From: Winogradskyella sp. MH6
Lineage (GTDB): Bacteria > Bacteroidota > Bacteroidia > Flavobacteriales > Flavobacteriaceae
DNA: 64,000 nucleotides
Direction of reading: 5' to 3'
Assembly (NCBI RefSeq): GCF_022810765.1
Contig: NZ_CP094494.1
Coordinates: forward strand, 2,232,001-2,296,000
The position numbers were made by a program, and so were the translations under genes. The notes under the pieces are model-generated. The model was given only the letters and a program-made list of their open reading frames with translations, was not told the DNA's origin and ran no database searches. Shown here piece by piece: positions 25,077-33,587 of the stretch (within the stretch, counting starts at the first letter, position 1; every line of letters begins with the position of its first letter).

Positions 25077-25213
25077 AATGTTGTCTAACATATAGGATAT
25101 GAGTTCATTTCAATGATTTATACTTACTGATACTGAAACAAGTTTAGCGCATATAAGCGAAGTACGTCTTTTTATTTTACAAAGTCAAGGTAATGAGCTA
25201 AGTAATATTTCTT

Positions 25214-26068
25214 TTACAACTTTTCTTTAATGGCTTTTCGCCAAAAGTAAATTCCAAAAACACAGGTAACAATGGCAAACATAATTCCGTTTTCACCATG
25301 CCAATATTCTGCACCTTGGGTTTTAATTGTTAGAGGTGGTAATATTTTTTGAATGTACACATTGCTTACCGCATGAAAAAGTACTGCAGGCCAAAGACTT
25401 TTAGATTTAAAAGTGTAGTAGGCCATAATAAAAGACATAGAAATAATTACGATAAAGAATGTTATAAATTCTAATAGTACATTACTGCTATAGTAAACAA
25501 GTAGTGGCCAGTGCCATGCTGCCCAAATAACTCCACTAACAACGGATACACCTGTAAAGGAAAGTACTTTTCTTAATTCGTAAATAAAAAAGCCTCTCCA
25601 ACCTATTTCTTCTCCTAATGTTGTTGCTGATGCTCTTATTACTTCTACGGTTCCTAATAAGATGATGGCTATGATCGTTATAGATGTTGAACTTAATGTG
25701 CCAATACCAAACAAACCAAGTTCTTTTCCCCATTCTGTAATGGATGCTTTGTTGGCTAAGTTTCCAAAGCCTAAAATCCAGATAAGTAAATAAGTGATTA
25801 TAGCATATAATGCAGGAACAAAATACGAGAGTCGGATGTATTTCCAATTTCCCCAATTCCAATTTAAAGATGAAATTTTGCGCCCTTTTATTTTTAAGGT
25901 AATAAATGCTGCTATTGCAGGACACCACATTATGGCACCAACATATATTCTTGAAGGAAATAAATTTACTATGGCATAATGAAAAGGTGATGTAAGGGCA
26001 ACAACTAAGGCAAGAAATAGAAAGATTGTTTTCCAAGCTTCTTTTCTTTCAGAAGGATTTTTAAGCAT
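25214..26068 (-). CDS. CPBP family intramembrane metalloprotease
   Basis: The 284-residue membrane protein has about eight hydrophobic helices and the CPBP (Abi/CAAX) motifs in order: GEEIGWRGFFIYELRKV near residue 152 with the Glu-Glu-x3-Arg, WAAWHWPLLVYYS near residue 187 with its His, and FHAVSNVYIQK near residue 233. These residues form the active site of the Rce1-like protease family. The substrate is unknown; in bacteria such genes are linked with peptide maturation or self-immunity. It is flanked by the lipoprotein and the M48 protease on the same strand, each with its own gap. Confidence 0.85.
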   Translation of the reverse strand: MLKNPSERKEAWKTIFLFLALVVALTSPFHYAIVNLFPSRIYVGAIMWCPAIAAFITLKIKGRKISSLNWNWGNWKYIRLSYFVPALYAIITYLLIWILGFGNLANKASITEWGKELGLFGIGTLSSTSITIIAIILLGTVEVIRASATTLGEEIGWRGFFIYELRKVLSFTGVSVVSGVIWAAWHWPLLVYYSSNVLLEFITFFIVIISMSFIMAYYTFKSKSLWPAVLFHAVSNVYIQKILPPLTIKTQGAEYWHGENGIMFAIVTCVFGIYFWRKAIKEKL

Positions 26069-26201
26069 TTGGTTTTAGTGATTGGTTTGTTTTATTGAGA
26101 CGAAAGGGTTGTGGTTTTGTTACATTGTGCCTTGTAATAATCCAATAACGTATGTGTTGAGTTAACCGAGTTTTGTCTTTTATTTTACAAAGTTAAGTCC
26201 A

Positions 26202-27434
26202 TCACTTTCTTAAATTTCTAACACGCTCCAATAACGTAGGATGCGAATAATGCATAAACACATAAGCTTTGTGAGGAGTTAAGTTACTTAAACTGTTTTT
26301 AGACAGTTTTTTTAAAGATGTAATTAAAGGTTCGGCTTTGTAAGTATTTATGGCGTAATCATCGGCTTGATATTCAAAAACTCTTGAAACGTAATTCATA
26401 ATTAAGCCTGTAACCTCTGAAATAGGTGAGTAGAGTAACCCAAAAGCAATCAACCCAACATGGAAACTCGGTGTTTCAACTCCAATGGCATTTGATAACA
26501 ATGGATTTGAAATAAAAATTGATAATATATATAGTGTTAGTCCTGTAAGTAAAACGGAAGAAACCAAATTGAAAATGATATGCTTGCGCTTATAGTGTCC
26601 AACTTCGTGTGCTAAAACCGCAACAATTTCTTCATCGTCCAAATCATTGACCAAAGTATCGTAGAGTGTAACGCGTTTTTCGCTTCCAAAACCAGAGAAA
26701 TAAGCATTGGCTTTAGTACTGCGTTTAGAGCCATCAATGATAAAAATTTTGTTCAGACTAAAACCTACTGACTTGGCATAATCGGAAATCTTGTTGCGTA
26801 ATTCTCCGTCTTCTAAAGGTGTTTGTTTGTTGAACATTGGTACGATTAATCGCGAATAAAACATATTCATAAATATTGTGAATATTGTGACAATTCCCCA
26901 AGCGTAAAGCCAAAATTGACTTTTGGTGAGTTGATAAAACCAAATAATCAAAGCTATGATACCACCACCAATTATGACAGTCATTAAAAGACCTTTGATT
27001 TTATCTAAAATAAAAGTCTTTTTTGTGGTTTTGTTGAACCCGAATTTTTCTTCAATTACAAAGGTTTTATAGTATGCAAATGGTGTGGTAATAATATCGC
27101 TAGCAATCATAATAATGCCAAAGAAAATTAAACCAATTAGAATAGGATTATCAGAGTAACTTCTGGCAATAGTATCTACATATTCAAAACCATCTAATAA
27201 CAGAAAACCAAGTGTTAGCACTAATGAAAATAATGATGCCCAAATACCAAATTTATAATTGACTTTCTTGTAAGCCTGTGATTTTTTGTATTCGTTTTCA
27301 TCGTAAACATCGTTTATTTCAGCAGGAACAGCATCGTTAAAATGTTTGGCATTTAACGCATCTAGAATTTTATCCTTTATGAAGTTGATAAGAATGATGG
27401 CTATTATAATGTAGAAAAGAATGTCAGCGGTCAT
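26202..27434 (-). CDS. M48 family metallopeptidase, Ste24/CAAX-protease type
   Basis: The 410-residue protein has six to seven hydrophobic segments, an N-terminal CAAX-protease extension (about residues 30-200) and the zinc motif VLAHEVGHYKRKH near residue 272, with the third ligand in FEYQADDYAIN near residue 350. The layout is that of eukaryote-like Ste24 and its bacterial homologues. Since bacteria lack prenylated CAAX proteins, a quality-control role at the inner membrane is more likely (inference). A family B repeat lies between its start and the TrmH-family gene. Confidence 0.88.
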   Translation of the reverse strand: MTADILFYIIIAIILINFIKDKILDALNAKHFNDAVPAEINDVYDENEYKKSQAYKKVNYKFGIWASLFSLVLTLGFLLLDGFEYVDTIARSYSDNPILIGLIFFGIIMIASDIITTPFAYYKTFVIEEKFGFNKTTKKTFILDKIKGLLMTVIIGGGIIALIIWFYQLTKSQFWLYAWGIVTIFTIFMNMFYSRLIVPMFNKQTPLEDGELRNKISDYAKSVGFSLNKIFIIDGSKRSTKANAYFSGFGSEKRVTLYDTLVNDLDDEEIVAVLAHEVGHYKRKHIIFNLVSSVLLTGLTLYILSIFISNPLLSNAIGVETPSFHVGLIAFGLLYSPISEVTGLIMNYVSRVFEYQADDYAINTYKAEPLITSLKKLSKNSLSNLTPHKAYVFMHYSHPTLLERVRNLRK

Positions 27435-27456
27435 TTCTTTGTGATATGTTTTGTTC

Positions 27457-27565
27457 CGTCACTTCGAGTGAAATTCCTTTTTTAGGAATTTTGTATCGAG
27501 AAGCTTCATTCTTGCATGGTTCTCGATACGATTTTCTCATTCTTCGAAAATCACTCGAACTGACG
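27457..27565. repeat. Palindromic intergenic repeat, family B copy 1
   Basis: This 109-base element starts CGTCACTTCGAGTGA (27457-27471) and ends TCACTCGAACTGACG (27551-27565), a 15-base outer stem with one mismatch. Inside is the perfect 10-bp pair GTATCGAGAA (27493-27502) and TTCTCGATAC (27520-27529), flanked by AAATTCC/GGAATTT and GATTTTC/GAAAATC hairpins. It would fold as a multi-branched RNA or cruciform. It fills the gap between the TrmH-family and Ste24-like genes. Confidence 0.85.
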
Positions 27566-27571
27566 TTTGGG

Positions 27572-28372
27572 TTATTTAAAGTCTCGTTGTCTTTTAGCTT
27601 CAAAAATAAGAATTCCTGCGGCAACAGATACATTCATAGAATCGATAACGCCTTGCATTGGTATACTAATGTTTTGGGTTGCGGCATCTCGCCATTCTTG
27701 GGTTAATCCTGTTGCTTCTGTACCAACTACGATGGCAGTTGGTAAGGTATAATCTTGTGTATGATATGGTTGAGATTCTTGTAGAATGGCAGAAAAAATA
27801 TTGAAATTATAATGTTTTAAAAAATCAATAGCTTCTGTAGTGCTTGCCATCGCAATTTCAATTGTAAAGACACAGCCAACACTAGAGCGAATAATGTTAG
27901 GATTGTATAAATCTGACTTTGGGTTGGCAATAATAACAGCATCTACATTAGCAGCATCAGCAGTTCTTAATAAAGCGCCAACATTACCAGGTTTTTCGGG
28001 TGCTTCAGCAACTAGAATTAAAGGGTTTTTGTTGCTGAGTTTTAAGTCTTCAAGCAGATGTGTTTTGCTTTTTACTACTGCAATAACACCTTCAGTAGTA
28101 TCACGATGTGCCAATTTTTGAAAGACCTCTTTTGAAATTTCAATGATTTCAATACCATATTGAGACATAGCTTTGGCTTCACTTTCGGAAAATAAATCAG
28201 GAAAAAATAGAAGTGTTTCAATTTTATAGCCTCCTTTTATCGCAAGAGATAACTCTCGTTTACCTTCAATTAAAAACTGACCTGTTTTTTTTCGTTGTCT
28301 GGATTTTTCCTTTAACTGATAAAGTTCTTTAATCAACGGGTTTTGTGAGCTTGAAATTGATTTATAAGACAT
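27572..28372 (-). CDS. RNA methyltransferase, TrmH/SpoU family
   Basis: The 266-residue protein has an N-terminal substrate-binding part with SSQNPLIKELYQLKEKSRQRKKTGQFLIEG and a C-terminal SPOUT fold. The SPOUT fold carries the motifs VAEAPEKPGNVGALLRTADAAN (about residues 121-142), AIVVGTEATGLTQEW near residue 217 and IPMQGVIDSMNVSVAAGILIFEA near residue 237. These form the SAM-binding trefoil knot. Such enzymes 2'-O-methylate rRNA or tRNA; the exact target is not clear. A TACTTTTG promoter box lies 38 bases upstream, and a family B repeat starts just after the stop. Confidence 0.9.
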   Translation of the reverse strand: MSYKSISSSQNPLIKELYQLKEKSRQRKKTGQFLIEGKRELSLAIKGGYKIETLLFFPDLFSESEAKAMSQYGIEIIEISKEVFQKLAHRDTTEGVIAVVKSKTHLLEDLKLSNKNPLILVAEAPEKPGNVGALLRTADAANVDAVIIANPKSDLYNPNIIRSSVGCVFTIEIAMASTTEAIDFLKHYNFNIFSAILQESQPYHTQDYTLPTAIVVGTEATGLTQEWRDAATQNISIPMQGVIDSMNVSVAAGILIFEAKRQRDFK

Positions 28373-28409
28373 AAAGTAATGTGTAACGAATACATGTTTT
28401 TATAAAAAA

Positions 28410-28417
28410 CAAAAGTA
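28410..28417 (-). promoter_or_regulatory. -7 promoter box (TACTTTTG) for the TrmH-family gene
   Basis: The minus strand reads TACTTTTG, an exact TAnnTTTG match 38 bases upstream of the ATG at 28372. It lies in the divergent gap shared with the T9SS-secreted protein gene. Confidence 0.55.
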
Positions 28418-28571
28418 CACTTTAATTATAAAGGTTTTCTGGGTTGTGAAAATTTGACTACACTATGTGTAGGAATTTTTGATGTTTATCTGTTTTATAA
28501 CTGTAAGTCTAATTAGTTATCTTATATTGAGGTGCTTAAAATTAGCAGCTAAAACTATTAACCAATCATTT

Positions 28572-31500
28572 ATGAAAAAAACATTACTCTTAATTGTTAT
28601 TTCCCTTTTCTTTTCCTTTAAAACATACAGCCAAATTGGTATAGGTCAACCAATTGATTTAATAATGTGCGATAATAATTTCGATGGCATTGCAACTTTT
28701 GATCTTACTGTTAATGATGCAATTGTTTTAGGCAGTCAAAATCCTGCAGATTTTATTATAACGTATCATGAAACTTTACTTGATGCCAATAATGGAACCA
28801 ATGCTATTGCTGTGTCTACAACATATACAAATGTCTCAAATCCCCAAACATTATACATTAGAGTAGAAGAATTGGCTACAGGTAATTATGAAACAACTAG
28901 TTTTCAATTAATGGTGGAAGCCAACCTACTACCAAACTTTCCGAATGTTTATGAAATTTGCAATGGCTCATCAGTTGTTGTAGATACTGGTTTAGAAGGG
29001 CAGCCGTTTGAAATTACTTGGTATCAAGATGGTTTTTATTTACAAGATGAAACAAATCCTTCCTTAGTGGTTAATCAGCCAGGTGTTTATGGCGTTTTGG
29101 TATATGCTTTATCAGGTAATTGTGAATATTATGAATCTTTTGAGGTTATAGAAACTCAATACGACAGTCTTTCAAACCCATCATCGCAAGAAATCTGTGA
29201 CGAAGATGGTGATGGTTTTGCCACTTTTGATTTACAGACCACAATAGATGAAATACAAGCTAATATTCAGAATCCTTTAGCTACTGTAACATTTCATTCT
29301 TCTTTAGCAGATGCAGACATGGGAGTTAATGAGTTTGGTTCAATTTTCACCAATTATGTGCCTTACAATCAAACCGTGTTTGTAAGAGTAGCTTCGTCTA
29401 CTGGTAGTTGTTATGGTGTGGTTACATTAGATCTAGTGGTAGAAGTAGGTTGCTTGCCATTAAACTCTGTGACCTTGTATGGATGTTCTACCGATCCTAA
29501 TGGTATTACTACCTTCGATTTAACATCTTTAAATTCTGAAATTGTTAACGGAGATAATGAAGCTAATTATCAATATTCCTATTACGTTTCAGAAACGAAT
29601 GCTATTGCTCAGGTAAATGAAATTGCAAGTCCAACAAATTATACAAATACGAGCAATCCTCAAACCATCTATGTAAGAGTAGAAGCTAATGTGAGTGGTA
29701 ACAACAGTATCACAACGATGACATTAAATGTGTTAGAAAGCCCTGAAGTTATTTCAGATACCACTTATACGATTTGTGATGGACAAGAAATAGTATTGAA
29801 TCCATCTCCAAATTCAAATGGTAATTGGATTTTTAATTGGAGTACATTTGAAAATACACCAGAAATTGTTGTAAGTGAAGCCGGAATTTATACCGTAGAA
29901 GTACAATCTTCTGAAGAAAGTTGTTTGGAAATTGTAACTTTTGAAGTATTAACTACCGACCCTCCAACAATAGTAGAAGTAGCAACGGATTTAACGAGTT
30001 GCGAGCCTAATGCTGTTTTTGATTTAACTTCTAATTTATCTGAAATTTTGAACGGTTTAGATGAGACGCAATTCACAGTTTCATATTTCAATGACATTGC
30101 TTCGGTATATTCTAATAGCAATGTTATAACGTCACCTGCAACTTATACCTTACAATCTACTATAGAGACCATTTATGTAAGAGTTCAAAATATAGCTAAT
30201 GAATGTTTTTCAATTGCTAGTTTTAATATATCAACAGACGCATCATGTCCTTTAGTATTTAGTTGTAACGAAGGACCAATTACCAATAGTTTTTGTTATG
30301 AAAATAATAATCAAATGCAGTATACTTACGAAAGTGCTGACGGTATTCCGTTACAGGTTCTTTTCTTAGAAGGAAGAGTAGAAGGTGCTTTTGACGAATT
30401 AATTATTTTAGATTCTGATGGTGTTACCAATCTAAACCCAACAGCAACAACGTATGGTAATGGTGGTGATCTGTCAGGTTTGTTATTTACGTCTACTGGT
30501 AGTAGTATTACAATTTTTGTGCAATCAGATAGTACTGTTTCTTGTCAGTCTCAAAACTACACATCCATCAGTTATGAGGTATACTGTGTAGATCCTAATG
30601 CATTACCTAGTTGTTTAGAAGCGCTTTCGGGATTTTCAGATGGAGCAACAGATGTTAATGAGAACATTGATATTAGTTGGAGTCCAGCTATTGGTGTCGT
30701 TTTAGGTTATACAATTTCAGTAGGTCTTACTCCAGGCGGAACAGAGGTTCTTGATAATGTAGATGTAGGTAATGTATTAGAATATGAATTAGAAACCCTA
30801 GAATTTGAAACCACATATTATGTAACTGTTTTACCATATAATACAAACGGTACAGCCGAAAACTGTAATGAATATAGTTTTACAACGAGAGCAAACCCAT
30901 ACCAAACATTAGTTTGTGAGGATGGTCCGGTAAATATAACCCATTGTTATAGTAATGATGATACCACAGAGTTTGGTTTCCAAAGTTCGGATGGACAGCC
31001 ATTAACTATTGTTTTTAATGCTGGTTCTACTGAGGTTAATTATGATCCTGTACAAATCATAGATTCTGATGGAACAGTTTTAAACCCAAACCTTGAGTAC
31101 GGTAATAGTGGAGATTTTACAGGGTTAACTTATACATCTACAGGAGATAACCTAACCGTTAGATTCGATTCTGATTTTAGTATTAGTTGTGGTGAAGGTA
31201 GTGCTTGCTGTACGGCTCCGTTCGATTTTGATGTGTTTTGTGCTTCAACAGTTGGGTATATTCAGGTTAATGCGTTTGTAGATGCTAATACAAATGGAGT
31301 TTTAGATGCAGGAGAAAACGGATTTACAAATGGTTATTTTACGTACGAACTTAATGGTGATGGTATCGTAAACTCAGTAAATTCATCAACCGGAAGTTTC
31401 CAAATCATCAGTTATAATGATACCGATTCTTATGATATTGATTTAAACTTTTATGATGAGTCAGCCGAGTGTTTTGATGTTGCAACTTCGAGTTTTACCA

Positions 31501-32636
31501 ATATTTCAGTTGTTGCAGGTGAAACCGTAACGATTAATTTTCCTGTTGTTGAAGCTCAGGGTTGCGAAGATCTTGCTGTGTATATAATCAATAGTTGGTC
31601 ACCACCAAGACCTGGATTTACCTATAATAACTATCTGTATCTTGAGAATATGGGCTTCACTAGCATTGCTTCCGGAACGGTTGAGTTTACATTAGATTCT
31701 CAACTTTTATTGAACAGTACTTTTAACGTAAATCCGGCTTATACTATTACAAACACAGCTAACGGTTTTACAGTAGATTTTGTAAATCTACAACCTGGTG
31801 AAGTTGAATTTATAGGGATTTCTATTACATGTCCTGTTGGTGTAGCACTAGATGATGTTGTTACCAATACAACAACGTATCTAACAGATAATAACGATTT
31901 AGTAGCAGATAATAATTATTCGTCCTGGTCTGAAGTGGTTATTGGGTCCTACGATCCTAATGATAAAATGGAAGCTCATGGATCAGAAATAGTTTACGAC
32001 GATTTTGTAGTGTCGGATGAGTGGTTGTACTATACAATTCGTTTTCAGAATTTAGGAACAGCACCAGCCGAACTTGTAAGAATTGAAGATGCCTTAAATG
32101 CCCAGTTAGACGAATCAACATTTCAGATGCTTCGCTCTAGTCACGATTATGTTGTAACCAGAACTGGTAAAGATCTAGAATGGTATTTTGATAATATTAA
32201 TTTACCAGCTGAACAAGATGATGCAGATGGCAGTATAGGGTTTGTGTACTTTAGGATAAAACCACAATCTGGTTATGCAGTTGGTGATATTATACCAAAC
32301 ACGGCAGCAATTTATTTTGATTATAACGCACCAGTTATAACCAACCGTTTTGATTCTATGTTTATAGAACCATTATCTATAAATGATTTTGATAATGTTG
32401 AGGTTCGTGTTTATCCAAATCCAGCAAAAGATATGGTTACAGTAACATTAAGTCAAAATATATTGAATACTACAGAAGTATCTTTAGTAGACATTCAAGG
32501 TAAGACGATTAATATTCCAAGAAAAGAATTTAATGGTACTGTTGAATTAGATGTATCTTCTCTAAATGCAGGTTTATATTTTATTCAATTAAGAAGTGGG
32601 AATAACATTATTATTGAAAAACTGATTGTTGAATAA
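28572..32636 (+). CDS. Large secreted multidomain protein with T9SS type A sorting domain
   Basis: I place the start at ATG 28572 (MKKTLLLIVISLFFSF, signal peptide to about residue 21), 31 codons inside the longest open frame, giving 1354 residues. Four repeats of about 90 residues follow, each with Cys, G-TFDLT and T-YVRV signatures. Then come two CUB-like modules (about 564-675 and 781-895) around a fibronectin III-like one (about 677-775). After a region with FVDANTNGVLDAGENGF comes the conserved GSYDPNDKMEAHG segment (about 1135-1265, DUF7619-like), and last the T9SS sorting domain VYPNPAKDMV...GLYFIQL (about 1280-1354). It is exported to the cell surface or medium, probably as an adhesin. 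A terminator hairpin follows the stop. Confidence 0.88.
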   Translation: MKKTLLLIVISLFFSFKTYSQIGIGQPIDLIMCDNNFDGIATFDLTVNDAIVLGSQNPADFIITYHETLLDANNGTNAIAVSTTYTNVSNPQTLYIRVEELATGNYETTSFQLMVEANLLPNFPNVYEICNGSSVVVDTGLEGQPFEITWYQDGFYLQDETNPSLVVNQPGVYGVLVYALSGNCEYYESFEVIETQYDSLSNPSSQEICDEDGDGFATFDLQTTIDEIQANIQNPLATVTFHSSLADADMGVNEFGSIFTNYVPYNQTVFVRVASSTGSCYGVVTLDLVVEVGCLPLNSVTLYGCSTDPNGITTFDLTSLNSEIVNGDNEANYQYSYYVSETNAIAQVNEIASPTNYTNTSNPQTIYVRVEANVSGNNSITTMTLNVLESPEVISDTTYTICDGQEIVLNPSPNSNGNWIFNWSTFENTPEIVVSEAGIYTVEVQSSEESCLEIVTFEVLTTDPPTIVEVATDLTSCEPNAVFDLTSNLSEILNGLDETQFTVSYFNDIASVYSNSNVITSPATYTLQSTIETIYVRVQNIANECFSIASFNISTDASCPLVFSCNEGPITNSFCYENNNQMQYTYESADGIPLQVLFLEGRVEGAFDELIILDSDGVTNLNPTATTYGNGGDLSGLLFTSTGSSITIFVQSDSTVSCQSQNYTSISYEVYCVDPNALPSCLEALSGFSDGATDVNENIDISWSPAIGVVLGYTISVGLTPGGTEVLDNVDVGNVLEYELETLEFETTYYVTVLPYNTNGTAENCNEYSFTTRANPYQTLVCEDGPVNITHCYSNDDTTEFGFQSSDGQPLTIVFNAGSTEVNYDPVQIIDSDGTVLNPNLEYGNSGDFTGLTYTSTGDNLTVRFDSDFSISCGEGSACCTAPFDFDVFCASTVGYIQVNAFVDANTNGVLDAGENGFTNGYFTYELNGDGIVNSVNSSTGSFQIISYNDTDSYDIDLNFYDESAECFDVATSSFTNISVVAGETVTINFPVVEAQGCEDLAVYIINSWSPPRPGFTYNNYLYLENMGFTSIASGTVEFTLDSQLLLNSTFNVNPAYTITNTANGFTVDFVNLQPGEVEFIGISITCPVGVALDDVVTNTTTYLTDNNDLVADNNYSSWSEVVIGSYDPNDKMEAHGSEIVYDDFVVSDEWLYYTIRFQNLGTAPAELVRIEDALNAQLDESTFQMLRSSHDYVVTRTGKDLEWYFDNINLPAEQDDADGSIGFVYFRIKPQSGYAVGDIIPNTAAIYFDYNAPVITNRFDSMFIEPLSINDFDNVEVRVYPNPAKDMVTVTLSQNILNTTEVSLVDIQGKTINIPRKEFNGTVELDVSSLNAGLYFIQLRSGNNIIIEKLIVE

Positions 32637-32658
32637 AGATTACAACATAATATGTTTC

Positions 32659-32689
32659 AAAAGCTTCAGATTATTTCTGAAGCTTTTTT
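32659..32689 (+). terminator. Intrinsic terminator after the T9SS-secreted protein gene
   Basis: AAAAGCTTCAGA (32659-32670) pairs perfectly with TCTGAAGCTTTT (32676-32687) around a 5-base loop, and runs into six T. It lies 22 bases after the stop codon. Confidence 0.85.
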
Positions 32690-32740
32690 GTAATGTACAG
32701 ATTTGAGCTTCGTCCAATTGACCAACTAATAAATCTAACC

Positions 32741-33538
32741 ATGAAAAAAGCAATTTCCCTTTTACTTATAATCGTACTGTTTTCAGCTTGTAAAAACAAA
32801 AATCAAACAGAGTCTACTGTTGTAAATGAGGTTAAAAAAGAAGACATAATAACAAGTATTTACCCAGAATCAATTACTAAAGTGTTTAATGCACATGGCG
32901 GAATAGATACTTGGAATACCATGAAGTTACTTTCCTTTACCATGGAAAAACCAAACGGAAAAGAAGTAACTATTTTAAATCTAAAAACAAGAGCTGAAGT
33001 TATTGAAACACCAGATTATAAAATGGGTTACGATGGTACTACACAATGGGTTCTAGAAAAGGACAATAAACCATACAAAGGCAACGCCAAATTTTATAAA
33101 GGTCTTATGTTTTATTTTTATGCAATGCCTTTTGTTTTAGGAGATGATGGTATTATGTATGAAGATATTGAACCACTTACTTTTGAGGATAAAGCATATC
33201 CAGGAATTTTAATTTCTTACGAATCTGGAGTTGGTGAGTCACCAGATGACCAGTATAAAATTTACTATGATAAAGCCACTGGAGAAATGGCATGGTTAGG
33301 ATATACAGTGACTTTTGGTAAGGATGAAAAGAGTAAAGACTTTCACTTTATTCGCTATAACAATTGGCAAACCGTTAATGGTTTAAAATTGCCTGAGTCT
33401 ATAGATTGGTATAAGTACGAAAATAGCCTGCCAACTGAAAAACGAACTACAGTTATGTTTACTGATGTTTTATTATCTAAAAAAGCACCAGAGGACTCTA
33501 TTTTTAAAATACCAGAAGGTGCTAAAACTATAAAGTAG
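32741..33538 (+). CDS. Lipoprotein of unknown function
   Basis: From ATG 32741 the protein starts MKKAISLLLIIVLFSACKNK, a lipoprotein signal with the cysteine at about residue 17; the open frame extends 16 codons upstream without a fitting signal. The 265-residue product has a globular beta-rich part (HGGIDTWNTMKLLSFTM near residue 50, YKIYYDKATGEMAWLGYTV near residue 177). This resembles the outer-membrane lipoprotein carrier/LolA-like fold class seen in several Bacteroidota families, but I cannot name it. It lies between two strong terminators, so it is a single-gene unit. Confidence 0.65.
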   Translation: MKKAISLLLIIVLFSACKNKNQTESTVVNEVKKEDIITSIYPESITKVFNAHGGIDTWNTMKLLSFTMEKPNGKEVTILNLKTRAEVIETPDYKMGYDGTTQWVLEKDNKPYKGNAKFYKGLMFYFYAMPFVLGDDGIMYEDIEPLTFEDKAYPGILISYESGVGESPDDQYKIYYDKATGEMAWLGYTVTFGKDEKSKDFHFIRYNNWQTVNGLKLPESIDWYKYENSLPTEKRTTVMFTDVLLSKKAPEDSIFKIPEGAKTIK

Positions 33539-33554
33539 TTTTGATTATATATTA

Positions 33555-33582
33555 AAAAAGCGAGCTGAATAGCTCGCTTTTT
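33555..33582. terminator. Bidirectional intrinsic terminator
   Basis: AAAAAGCGAGCT (33555-33566) pairs with AGCTCGCTTTTT (33571-33582) over 12 bp with a GAAT loop. With T on one side and A on the other, it can end both the lipoprotein transcript and the convergent amidohydrolase transcript. Confidence 0.85.
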
Positions 33583-33587
33583 AGTTT

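Noticed and set aside
25536..26036. 166-residue open frame inside the CPBP protease gene
   Set aside because: It is a shifted frame on the same strand, lacks motifs, and the CPBP frame contains all three active-site motifs.
27424..27633. 69-residue open frame between the TrmH-family and Ste24-like genes
   Set aside because: It lies mostly inside a family B palindromic repeat and overlaps the ends of both real genes; its sequence shows no domain.
28458..28472. Perfect palindrome CTACACTATGTGTAG upstream of the T9SS-secreted protein gene
   Set aside because: A 6-bp inverted repeat around 3 bases is easy to get by chance in AT-rich sequence and no second copy was seen; kept only as a possible operator.
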